From Chryseosolibacter sp966080355 (GTDB lineage: Bacteria; Bacteroidota; Bacteroidia; Cytophagales; Cyclobacteriaceae), in the NCBI GenBank assembly GCA_966080355.1, contig CBHROW010000121.1, positions 1-14,585 of the forward strand: a stretch of DNA of 14,585 nucleotides, written 5' to 3'. Both the position numbers and the translations under genes were made by a program. Below, in pieces: positions 7,812-13,639 of the stretch (its first letter is position 1; every line of letters starts with the position of its first letter). The notes under the pieces were generated by a model. It was not told the origin of the DNA, did not search any database, and saw only the letters and a program-made list of their open reading frames with translations.

Positions 7812-8486
7812 TTAGGCCTTCTTTCGTTCCAAAACCTCATCGATTAGGCCGTATTCTTTAGCCTCACCTGCTCGCATCCAGTAATCGCGATCAGAATCTT
7901 TCTCGATTTTTTCGTACTTCTGGCCGCTGTGTTTCGCCAGGATATTATAGAGATCTTTTTTCACTTCAAGCGTTTGCTTCAGGCTGATTTCCATGTCAGA
8001 TGCCTGTCCCTGCATGCCGCTCATCGGTTGATGGATCATGACGCGAGCATGGGGCAATGCCGAGCGTTTTTTAGCCGCACCTGCCGTAAGCAACACAGCG
8101 CCCATGGAGGCAGCTAGTCCGGTGCAGATGGTAGCCACGTCAGGATTTACATATTGCATCGTGTCATAGATTCCGAGCCCAGCGTATACCGATCCGCCCG
8201 GACTATTGATATACATGATGATATCCTTGCGTGGATCAGACGATTCCAGGAAAAGCAATTGAGCGGTGATCAGGTTGGCGATCTGATCATCGATGCCCAT
8301 ACCGAGGAATATGATTCGGTCGGAAATGAGTCGGGTGAACACATCGATCGCACGGAAATTCCCAGGTCGTTCTTCAATGACGTACTGTGTCATGTTCTGA
8401 ATTTGCTGAGCGTAGCCGTCAATCGTGCTACCACTCATACCCAGGTGATGTACCGCGTATTTCCGGAACTCGTTGTTGTTATTCAT
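7812..8486 (-). CDS. clpP: ATP-dependent Clp protease, proteolytic subunit ClpP
   Basis: ClpP is the serine peptidase that forms the two-ring proteolytic chamber served by ClpX. It has 224 residues. The catalytic triad is Ser127 (GLAASMGA), His152 (VMIHQP) and Asp201 (SDRDYWM). The spacings of 25 and 49 residues equal those of E. coli ClpP. Other marks are the YINSPGGSV segment (92-100), DTMQYV (108-113), and the C-terminal KEYGLIDEVLE. The N terminus of about 40 residues (MNNNNEFRKYAVHHLGM onward) is longer than the mature E. coli form and may be a processed propeptide. The start at ATG 8486 is the only good candidate. It lies 244 bases downstream of tig and 99 bases upstream of clpX, all on the minus strand. 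No clear promoter was found in the upstream spacer. Confidence 0.97.
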   Translation of the reverse strand: MNNNNEFRKYAVHHLGMSGSTIDGYAQQIQNMTQYVIEERPGNFRAIDVFTRLISDRIIFLGMGIDDQIANLITAQLLFLESSDPRKDIIMYINSPGGSVYAGLGIYDTMQYVNPDVATICTGLAASMGAVLLTAGAAKKRSALPHARVMIHQPMSGMQGQASDMEISLKQTLEVKKDLYNILAKHSGQKYEKIEKDSDRDYWMRAGEAKEYGLIDEVLERKKA

Positions 8487-8614
8487 ATAGATTTGTTTAC
8501 GATAATTGATTTAAAATCAGGATTGAGAAAATGTCCCGCTCAGGTCGCCTTTAGGCTCGACAATCTTAGCTATACTCGACTTAAATTACAACCTAAAAAC
8601 CATCCAAAAACAAA

Positions 8615-8645
8615 AATGGTTTTACCCCTGCCGGATAAAACCATT
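8615..8645 (-). terminator. Intrinsic terminator downstream of tig
   Basis: A perfect 10-bp inverted repeat, AATGGTTTTA and TAAAACCATT, surrounds an 11-base loop in which two further G-C pairs can form after one mismatch. On the minus strand the stem is followed by TTTGTTTTTGG (8614-8604), a good U-tract, so it points in the direction of tig transcription. It would separate tig from clpP, implying that clpP has its own promoter somewhere in 8487-8603. I could not identify that promoter: the best minus-strand candidate, TAAGATTG, has one mismatch to the -7 consensus. Confidence 0.75.
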
Positions 8646-8689
8646 GTCGTATGCGTGGCAATTTTATTGTTGAATATTCGCCCCGATGT

Positions 8690-8714
8690 TGGCTATGGCA
8701 TGTAGCTATAGCCA
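8690..8714. other. Hairpin just after the tig stop
   Basis: TGGCTATGGC (8690-8699) and GCTATAGCCA (8705-8714) form a 10-bp stem around ATGTA. One pair is G-U if read on the plus strand but an A-C mismatch on the minus strand, and no T-tract follows on either strand. It is therefore not a classic terminator of tig, although it may protect the 3' end of the tig message or be a small dispersed palindrome. The rest of the 8487-8730 spacer, apart from the terminator at 8615-8645, shows nothing recognisable. Confidence 0.45.
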
Positions 8715-8730
8715 TCACCAAAGCTAGAGA

Positions 8731-10077
8731 CTAGTGTTTATGTTCGTCAACAATCTTCTTAAACTCATCAACCGACACCTGTTTTTCGTCAACGGTGATC
8801 TTGCTTTTGATCAGGCCCATGATCTTGTCGTGTTTCAGCTGATTGTATAATCTCATGAAGTTTTGGCCATTTTCGTTCTGAAGATAATTGTCTGCAAATG
8901 CATCCAGGCGATCACCGAATTGAGCAGCAAATGCCGGCCCGCCAAATTGTGCCGTGATCAGTTCCTTGGCTTTGTCTTTTACTTCTTCAGTCTCAACTTT
9001 GATACCGTTGTCATCAGCAATTTTGTTCTTGATCAGATCCCACTTTAATCCGCGTATATACTGATCGAATTCTTTGTCGAGCACGGTGTCTGTTACCTGA
9101 CCCTGGCTGGTTGATTTCAGCCATGTCTTTAGGAAGTCCGAAGGGATGTTGATTTTAATGTGGTCGAGGAAATAATCCTCGATATGATGATCGAGGAAAT
9201 GCTCGGTCTCGCGCTTGTAATTCTCGGCAATCGTTTGTTTTACCTTGTCGAGAAACTCATTTTCGCTGGTCACCGCATCCTTGCCGAATACGCGATCAAA
9301 CAGCTCCTGATTCATGTCCGCCTCTTCGGTGCGGCTGATGGTGTTGATCTTCAGCTTGAAAGTTGAACCGAATTCTTTGATGTCTTTCTCGTATTCGCTC
9401 AGCAGCTGCTTGCGCAGATCTTCCTCTTTGAAAATCTTGTTGATGTCGAATTCAACTTCATTTTCCTTCTTCAAACCGACAAATTTCTTTTGTTCCCCTT
9501 TTTCAATTTTGTCGCTCGCCAGGAATACGTTTTCTTTTTTAAAGTCGCTTTGAAGCGCAGTCAGTTCTCCGAATATGTTGTCGCCAATTTCGCTGGTTTC
9601 CGGATAGGATACCTTTCCGAAGCGCTTGCGAAGGTCATTCAGCGTCTCATCGATCACCTTTTGATCAACTTCGATTTCGTATCCTTTTACTTTTGCCTTC
9701 GCTGAAAGATCATACGTGAAATCTTCCACCATCCCGATCTGGTATTCGAATTCGAAATCTTTCTGCGACTCCCAGTCGATGTCGCGTGTTTTATCATGAT
9801 TCGGAAGCGGCTCGCCCAGGATCTTCAGATTGTTGTCCTTGATGTAATCGGAGATCTTGTGCGAAAGGAGATGATTGATCTCATCCACAAGAATTGATTT
9901 GCCGAACATTTTTTTAATAACACCGGTCGGCACTTTTCCCTGACGAAATCCTTTGATGGTCGCTTTACGGGCATAATCGCGAACTTTCTCTTCCACATGG
10001 GGTTGATAATCACCTTCATTCAGCTTGATTTTCAAGAGCCCCTCTGTGCTTCCTTTTTTGTTGAGTGTTATTTCCAA
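8731..10077 (-). CDS. tig: Trigger factor (ribosome-associated chaperone)
   Basis: Trigger factor binds the ribosome at the exit tunnel and shields nascent chains. It has 448 residues. The N-terminal domain carries the ribosome-docking signature GFRQGKVP (43-50). The middle FKBP-like region (about 155-245) is divergent, with few recognisable peptidyl-prolyl isomerase residues, as is usual in Bacteroidota. The long helical C-terminal arm runs to a charged end (VDEFKKIVDEHKH). The start is inferred to be TTG at 10077-10075. The frame is closed by TAA at 10104-10102, no ATG or GTG lies between, and the first downstream in-frame Met (about residue 58) would remove the ribosome-binding signature. 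The gene follows tRNA-Leu on the same strand, with two hairpins between them, and precedes clpP and clpX, forming a folding and proteolysis block. No -7 box was seen in the 30 bases before the start. Confidence 0.93.
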   Translation of the reverse strand: MEITLNKKGSTEGLLKIKLNEGDYQPHVEEKVRDYARKATIKGFRQGKVPTGVIKKMFGKSILVDEINHLLSHKISDYIKDNNLKILGEPLPNHDKTRDIDWESQKDFEFEYQIGMVEDFTYDLSAKAKVKGYEIEVDQKVIDETLNDLRKRFGKVSYPETSEIGDNIFGELTALQSDFKKENVFLASDKIEKGEQKKFVGLKKENEVEFDINKIFKEEDLRKQLLSEYEKDIKEFGSTFKLKINTISRTEEADMNQELFDRVFGKDAVTSENEFLDKVKQTIAENYKRETEHFLDHHIEDYFLDHIKINIPSDFLKTWLKSTSQGQVTDTVLDKEFDQYIRGLKWDLIKNKIADDNGIKVETEEVKDKAKELITAQFGGPAFAAQFGDRLDAFADNYLQNENGQNFMRLYNQLKHDKIMGLIKSKITVDEKQVSVDEFKKIVDEHKH

Positions 10078-10108
10078 AATTGATAACGTTTGATGTTGCT
10101 GTTAAATC

Positions 10109-10152
10109 AAGAACCCCCAATACTTTCAAAAAATTCAGTATCAGGGGCTCTC
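10109..10152 (-). terminator. Long hairpin between tRNA-Leu and tig
   Basis: On the minus strand, 16 contiguous pairs form between GAGAGCCCCTGATACT (10152-10137) and AGTATTGGGGGTTCTT (10124-10109), with a 12-base loop containing TTTTTT. Four of the pairs are G-U in the minus-strand RNA and would be A-C mismatches in the opposite strand, so the structure is directed to the tRNA/tig transcript. The stem ends in TTCTT and continues GATTT, a weak U-tract. It may terminate the tRNA transcript or form a structured leader for tig, whose start is only 31 bases further on. Confidence 0.65.
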
Positions 10153-10155
10153 TGC

Positions 10156-10187
10156 CCGCCTAGCGCAAATCATTCTTGCACAGGCGG
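10156..10187 (-). other. Hairpin directly after tRNA-Leu
   Basis: CCGCCT (10187-10182) pairs perfectly with AGGCGG (10161-10156), and an inner GCAA/TTGC stem forms across an internal loop. It starts 7 bases beyond the 3' end of the tRNA and has no T-tract after it. It could be a processing or stability element of the precursor tRNA, or the first of two tandem hairpins that end the tRNA transcript. Confidence 0.45.
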
Positions 10188-10193
10188 AACTTG

Positions 10194-10275
10194 TCCGGAT
10201 GGAGGGACTCGAACCCCCACGCCTCACGGCACCAGATCCTAAGTCTGGCGCGGCTACCAATTACGCCACATCCGG
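10194..10275 (-). tRNA. tRNA-Leu (anticodon UAG)
   Basis: The 82-base minus-strand sequence folds into a full cloverleaf. The acceptor strands CCGGATG and CATCCGG are perfectly paired. The D arm is GCG/CGC with GG in its loop. The anticodon stem CCAGA/TCTGG holds the loop CTTAGGA, giving anticodon TAG (reads CUA and other CUN leucine codons). A long variable arm contains GCC/GGC, as expected for class II tRNA-Leu. The T arm is GGGGG, TTCGAGT, CCCTC. The discriminator base is A, the leucine identity base. The 3' CCA is not encoded (ACAAG follows). It sits upstream of tig on the same strand, and a likely promoter lies about 97 bases upstream at 10372-10401. Confidence 0.96.
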
Positions 10276-10296
10276 TTGTTGCTTTTGCGGCTGCCA

Positions 10297-10314
10297 TCCC
10301 GATAGCTATCAGGA
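10297..10314. repeat. REP-like palindrome near tRNA-Leu
   Basis: TCCCGATAGCTATCAGGA is an 18-base palindrome with one mismatched pair and a perfect core GATAGCTATC. From memory, short palindromes with this kind of core are dispersed in many copies in some Bacteroidota genomes, so it is probably a REP-like element; copy number could not be checked here. It lies in the predicted 5' leader of the tRNA transcript. Confidence 0.45.
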
Positions 10315-10315
10315 G

Positions 10316-10327
10316 CGCCACATCCGG
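10316..10327. repeat. 12-base copy of the tRNA-Leu 5' end
   Basis: CGCCACATCCGG at 10316-10327 exactly repeats 10264-10275, the first 12 bases of the tRNA gene on the minus strand. The match continues as 15 of 16 positions into the flank. The two copies are in direct orientation, 52 bases apart, and bracket a 40-base segment that holds the palindrome at 10297-10314. It is either a footprint of a small insertion, a remnant of a second tRNA copy, or a slippage duplication. Confidence 0.7.
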
Positions 10328-10371
10328 CTGTAATTCCCCTTTTTCGTTGGCTTGCTGGTAAAAAAGGAGCG

Positions 10372-10401
10372 CAAATTTAGAGATAATTCGGAATTAATGA
10401 A
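10372..10401 (-). promoter_or_regulatory. Likely promoter of tRNA-Leu (and perhaps tig)
   Basis: On the minus strand, TAAATTTG (10379-10372) matches the TAnnTTTG -7 consensus, and a TTC (10401-10399) resembling the TTG -33 element lies exactly 19 bases upstream, the normal Bacteroidota spacing. The expected transcript start, near 10365, leaves a leader of about 90 bases before the tRNA, containing the tRNA 5'-end copy and the palindrome. On the plus side of the 10276-10518 spacer I see no convincing promoter for the Rel gene; the best, TAAATTGG at 10448-10455, has one mismatch. Confidence 0.6.
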
Positions 10402-10518
10402 CAGTTTCTTGTTGTTAATGTAATAGCCCTCAAAAAATTTTAAACCCTAAATTGGATTCGATAAATTACCCTTTCATCATAACCCCACCCTTAAAGCCAT
10501 TAAAATCGAACGAATCAG

Positions 10519-12738
10519 ATGATGGTCATAGATACCGAGCAGGAGAAAAAAGAAATCATTAATCGATACCGTAGATTACTCAGGAAGGCTAAACCCATAC
10601 TTCGGGAAGGCGATGCCAAACTCATAAAAAAGGCCTTCACTATTTCGCTTGAAGCGCATAAAGATATGCGAAGGAAATCGGGCGAACCGTATATTTTTCA
10701 CCCGTTGGCTGTTGCCGAAATATGTACGGAAGAGATCGGACTTGGAACCACCTCTATCGTTGCAGCTTTACTCCACGATGTAGTTGAGGATACTGACATT
10801 CAACTCGCTGAGATCGAGCGCACCTTCGGAAAAAAGATCGCGCGTATTATCGATGGACTCACTAAGATCCGGGGCGTTTTCGAATACGGAACCTCGCAGC
10901 AAGCCGAGAACTTCCGAAAAATGCTCTTCACACTTTCTGAAGATGTTCGGGTTATTCTTATCAAGCTTGCCGACAGGCTCCACAATATGCGGACCCTTGA
11001 CAGCATGCCGCGAAACAAGCAGCTTAAAGTTGCCTCCGAAACAATTTATCTGTACGCTCCGCTTGCACATCGCCTCGGCCTCAACGCGATCAAAACCGAA
11101 CTGGAAGATCTCTACCTCCGCTTCACAGACAAGCCGATCTACGACTCGATCGCTCAAAAGATCGATGCTACAAAGACTGTTCGCAATAAATTCATCAAGC
11201 AGTTTGTTACACCCATCAATGGCGAGCTTGACAAACTCAATATCCGGTACGACATCAAAGGCAGGCCGAAGTCCATTCATTCGATCTGGAATAAAATGCG
11301 CAAGCAAAATATTCCGTTCGAAGAAGTGTTCGACTTGTTTGCCATTCGCATAATTCTCGATACACCGCTGGAACAGGAAAAAGCATTGTGCTGGCAAGTG
11401 TATTCCATCGTCACCGATTATTATACGCCAAACCCTGATCGACTCCGCGACTGGATCAGTACACCAAAAGCAAATGGATACGAATCGCTTCATACTACGG
11501 TGATGGCGAAAAATGGCCAATGGGTGGAGGTACAGATCCGCACCAAACGTATGGATGAAATTGCTGAGAAGGGCTATGCGGCACACTGGAAATATAAAGA
11601 CACCAGCGCCACTGCAGAATCGAATCTCGAAAAATGGCTCGCGCGCGTTCGCGATCTTTTAGAGCAGAACAATCACTCAGCACTGGACTTTGTTGATGAC
11701 TTCAGGGGAAATCTTTTCAGTGAAGAAGTTTTTGTCTTTACTCCGAAAGGTGAATTAAAGACACTGCCCTATGGTGCAACGGCTTTGGATTTTGCATTTG
11801 AGATTCACACCCAGGTGGGGTCGAAATGTATTGGCGCCAAAGTGAACAATAAACTCGTTCCCATCAATTATGTACTGAAGAATGGCGATCAGATCGAAAT
11901 TCTTACATCGCAAAAACAAAAGCCACATGAAGACTGGCTGCGATTTACAGTAACATCGAAAGCCAAGTCGCGCATCAAGGAAGAACTCAAGGAAGATAAA
12001 AAGAAGTCGGCCGAAGACGGAAAAGAAATCATCATCCGAAAACTTCGCCAGCTCAAGGAAGAACCGTCACAAACGATCCTCGAACAGATGCGCGACTACT
12101 TCAAAGCCGCCACGCATTTCGATTTGTATTTTAGAGTAGGGGCGGGGTTTATCACCACGGCTGATCTGAAACGCTTTGTTGAGAACAGACCGGTCTCACC
12201 AATAAGGTCGAAACCCAATCTCGCTGTAGCTGATGCTAAGGTCATTGAACAGGAGATCACCAAAGCGAAAGGCCGATACGAAGATATTCTCCTCGTAGGC
12301 GAAGACATGGACGTGGTCGACTACAAACTCGCGAAATGCTGCACGCCTATTCCGGGTGACGATGTTTTCGGATTCGTAACAGTGAATGAAGGAATCAAGA
12401 TCCATCGAACAAATTGCCCCAATGCTCCCGAACTTTTGTCACACCATGGTAATCGCGTGGTGAAGGCGAAGTGGACGTCCCAACATGAAGTTGCTTTCCT
12501 TACGGGATTGAGGATGAAAGGAACTGACCGGGTTGGATTGATCAACGATGTATCGAAAGTAATTTCGGAAGAACTCAAAGTAAATATGAGTTCAATGTCG
12601 ATCCATACCGACTCCGGAATTTTCGATGGCGAGATTATGCTGTACGTGAACGACACTCGGCACCTCGAGCAACTGATCAGCAAACTCCAGAAGGTGGAAG
12701 GTGTTGTGAAGGTTAGCCGCTTCGATTCGAAGGAATAG
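10519..12738 (+). CDS. rel: Bifunctional (p)ppGpp synthetase/hydrolase, RelA/SpoT family
   Basis: This protein makes and degrades the stringent-response alarmone (p)ppGpp. It has 739 residues with the full long-RSH layout. The HD hydrolase domain is intact (His61 in FHP, HDVVED at 86-91, LADRLHNM at 150-157). The synthetase domain has GRPKSIHSIWNKM (248-260), FDLFAIRII (271-279), GYESLHTTV (320-328) and EVQIRTKRMDEIAEKG (337-352). The motif before it reads RLRD (308-311), the basic RxKD-like form of bifunctional enzymes rather than the ExDD of RelA. A TGS domain (about 403-464), a Cys-rich zinc-finger-like domain (CCTPIPGD at 607-614, His629, Cys633) and a C-terminal ACT domain (about 659-737) complete it. 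Two adjacent ATGs (10519, 10522) can both serve as start. fur follows after a 76-base gap with its own -7 box. Confidence 0.96.
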   Translation: MMVIDTEQEKKEIINRYRRLLRKAKPILREGDAKLIKKAFTISLEAHKDMRRKSGEPYIFHPLAVAEICTEEIGLGTTSIVAALLHDVVEDTDIQLAEIERTFGKKIARIIDGLTKIRGVFEYGTSQQAENFRKMLFTLSEDVRVILIKLADRLHNMRTLDSMPRNKQLKVASETIYLYAPLAHRLGLNAIKTELEDLYLRFTDKPIYDSIAQKIDATKTVRNKFIKQFVTPINGELDKLNIRYDIKGRPKSIHSIWNKMRKQNIPFEEVFDLFAIRIILDTPLEQEKALCWQVYSIVTDYYTPNPDRLRDWISTPKANGYESLHTTVMAKNGQWVEVQIRTKRMDEIAEKGYAAHWKYKDTSATAESNLEKWLARVRDLLEQNNHSALDFVDDFRGNLFSEEVFVFTPKGELKTLPYGATALDFAFEIHTQVGSKCIGAKVNNKLVPINYVLKNGDQIEILTSQKQKPHEDWLRFTVTSKAKSRIKEELKEDKKKSAEDGKEIIIRKLRQLKEEPSQTILEQMRDYFKAATHFDLYFRVGAGFITTADLKRFVENRPVSPIRSKPNLAVADAKVIEQEITKAKGRYEDILLVGEDMDVVDYKLAKCCTPIPGDDVFGFVTVNEGIKIHRTNCPNAPELLSHHGNRVVKAKWTSQHEVAFLTGLRMKGTDRVGLINDVSKVISEELKVNMSSMSIHTDSGIFDGEIMLYVNDTRHLEQLISKLQKVEGVVKVSRFDSKE

Positions 12739-12764
12739 TCCAAACCCGAAGTCGGAACTTTTTA

Positions 12765-12772
12765 TATCTTTG
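12765..12772 (+). promoter_or_regulatory. Bacteroidota-type -7 box upstream of fur
   Basis: TATCTTTG matches TAnnTTTG exactly and lies in the 76-base gap between the Rel gene and fur. No clear -33 element is present 19-21 bases upstream. The predicted leader would be about 36 bases. It suggests that fur, the STAS gene and purA can be transcribed apart from rel. No recognisable Fur box overlaps it, so autoregulation is not supported by what I see. Confidence 0.5.
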
Positions 12773-12814
12773 ACCCCTTGATTTGAACCGGAAGGCAGAA
12801 AGGCAGCATTGAAT

Positions 12815-13288
12815 ATGGCGCTCAATCAGAAAATTTATGAGGAAGTGAAGTCGATTTTCACTGCTTATCTTGAGAACAAGGAGCTGCGGAAAACGCCCGA
12901 GCGGTACGCCATACTCGAAGAAATCTATTCACGCGATGGTCACTTTGATGTGGAATCACTCTACATCAGCATGAAGAACAAGAACTACCGGGTAAGCCGC
13001 GCGACAGTATACAATACGCTCGACTTGCTGGTGGAATGTGATCTGGTGAGCAAGCATCAGTTTGGAAAAAATCTCGCACAATACGAGAAATCGTTCGGAT
13101 ACAAACAGCACGACCACCTGATCTGCACAGAATGTCACCGCGTGGTTGAGTTTTGCGACCCGAGGATTCAAAATATTCAAAACACGGTCGAGGAGATCTT
13201 GCATTTCAACGTATTGCACCATTCGCTAATATTATACGCGGCTTGCACCAGGCAAAACTGCGAGAACCGCAAAGCCTCAACTAACTAA
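12815..13288 (+). CDS. fur: Fur-family transcriptional regulator
   Basis: Fur-family proteins are metal-sensing dimeric repressors, usually of iron uptake but in other members of zinc, manganese or peroxide genes. With ATG 12815 as start the protein has 157 residues; a TTG two codons upstream (12809) is a less likely alternative. The winged-helix DNA-binding domain includes RKTPERYAILEEIY (25-38) and the recognition helix SRATVYNTLDLL (61-72). The dimerisation domain carries HDHLICTEC (99-107), with a CxxC pair at 104/107, and a second Cys pair at 144/149 (CTRQNC), which together would form a structural zinc site. His99, His101 and His135/136 fit the sensing-site region. The C-x4-C spacing resembles E. 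coli Fur more than PerR, but the metal cannot be fixed from sequence. The next gene starts 7 bases after its stop. Confidence 0.87.
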   Translation: MALNQKIYEEVKSIFTAYLENKELRKTPERYAILEEIYSRDGHFDVESLYISMKNKNYRVSRATVYNTLDLLVECDLVSKHQFGKNLAQYEKSFGYKQHDHLICTECHRVVEFCDPRIQNIQNTVEEILHFNVLHHSLILYAACTRQNCENRKASTN

Positions 13289-13295
13289 TTCCCTT

Positions 13296-13637
13296 ATGAC
13301 GTTCGAAAAAGAAATCAACCAGCAAACATTGATCCTGCGCCTTGGTGGCGATTTGATCGGTGAGGACAGCGGAACGAGTCTTCTTGAAGTTGCTAATGCT
13401 GCCATTCAAGACAAGGTACTGATCTGCATTATTGATATCTCCAAACTGCGTTATATCAATAGTAGTGGCATCGGTGTTCTCATCACGATCCTCACCAAAT
13501 TCCGTAATAAGGGCGGAGAAGTTTATTTAATGAAGCCATCTGAAAACGTTCAGAAGCTTCTCGTCATAACAAAACTGAATGCTATTTTTCAAATCGTTCA
13601 AAACGAAGCTGAGGTAACAAGGCTTACAAAAAGATAA
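13296..13637 (+). CDS. STAS-domain protein (anti-sigma-factor-antagonist-like)
   Basis: The protein has 113 residues, a single STAS domain similar to SpoIIAA/RsbV. Members bind partner kinases or anti-sigma factors and are switched by phosphorylation of a Ser. The marks are an N-terminal beta hairpin (LILRLGGDL, 12-20), a hydrophobic strand (VLICIIDISKL, 41-51), and the signature INSSGIGVLI (54-63), where Ser57 aligns with the phosphorylated Ser58 of SpoIIAA. No kinase, phosphatase or sigma factor gene is in view, so the partner is unknown. It starts 7 bases after fur and ends 2 bases before purA, so the three genes are almost certainly one transcript. A role outside sigma control, such as in a phosphorelay or envelope function, is possible. 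Confidence 0.85.
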   Translation: MTFEKEINQQTLILRLGGDLIGEDSGTSLLEVANAAIQDKVLICIIDISKLRYINSSGIGVLITILTKFRNKGGEVYLMKPSENVQKLLVITKLNAIFQIVQNEAEVTRLTKR

Positions 13638-13639
13638 TC

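Noticed and set aside
8488..8495. TAGATTTG, a -7-like box on the plus strand near the clpP start
   Set aside because: There is no plus-strand gene downstream to serve, and the 8-base motif with four fixed bases plus TTTG can occur by chance in AT-rich spacer.
8154..8705. A 183-codon plus-strand open frame overlapping clpP and the tig-clpP spacer
   Set aside because: Most of it is antisense to clpP, it crosses a terminator hairpin, and its product resembles no known family.
10176..10361. A 61-codon plus-strand open frame across the tRNA region
   Set aside because: It is the complement of tRNA-Leu and its leader; such frames commonly arise over tRNA genes and are not proteins.
10768..11586. 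A 272-codon open frame on the minus strand inside rel
   Set aside because: It lies wholly antisense to a well-supported RSH protein with intact motifs; its translation shows no recognisable domain and reflects codon bias of the sense gene.
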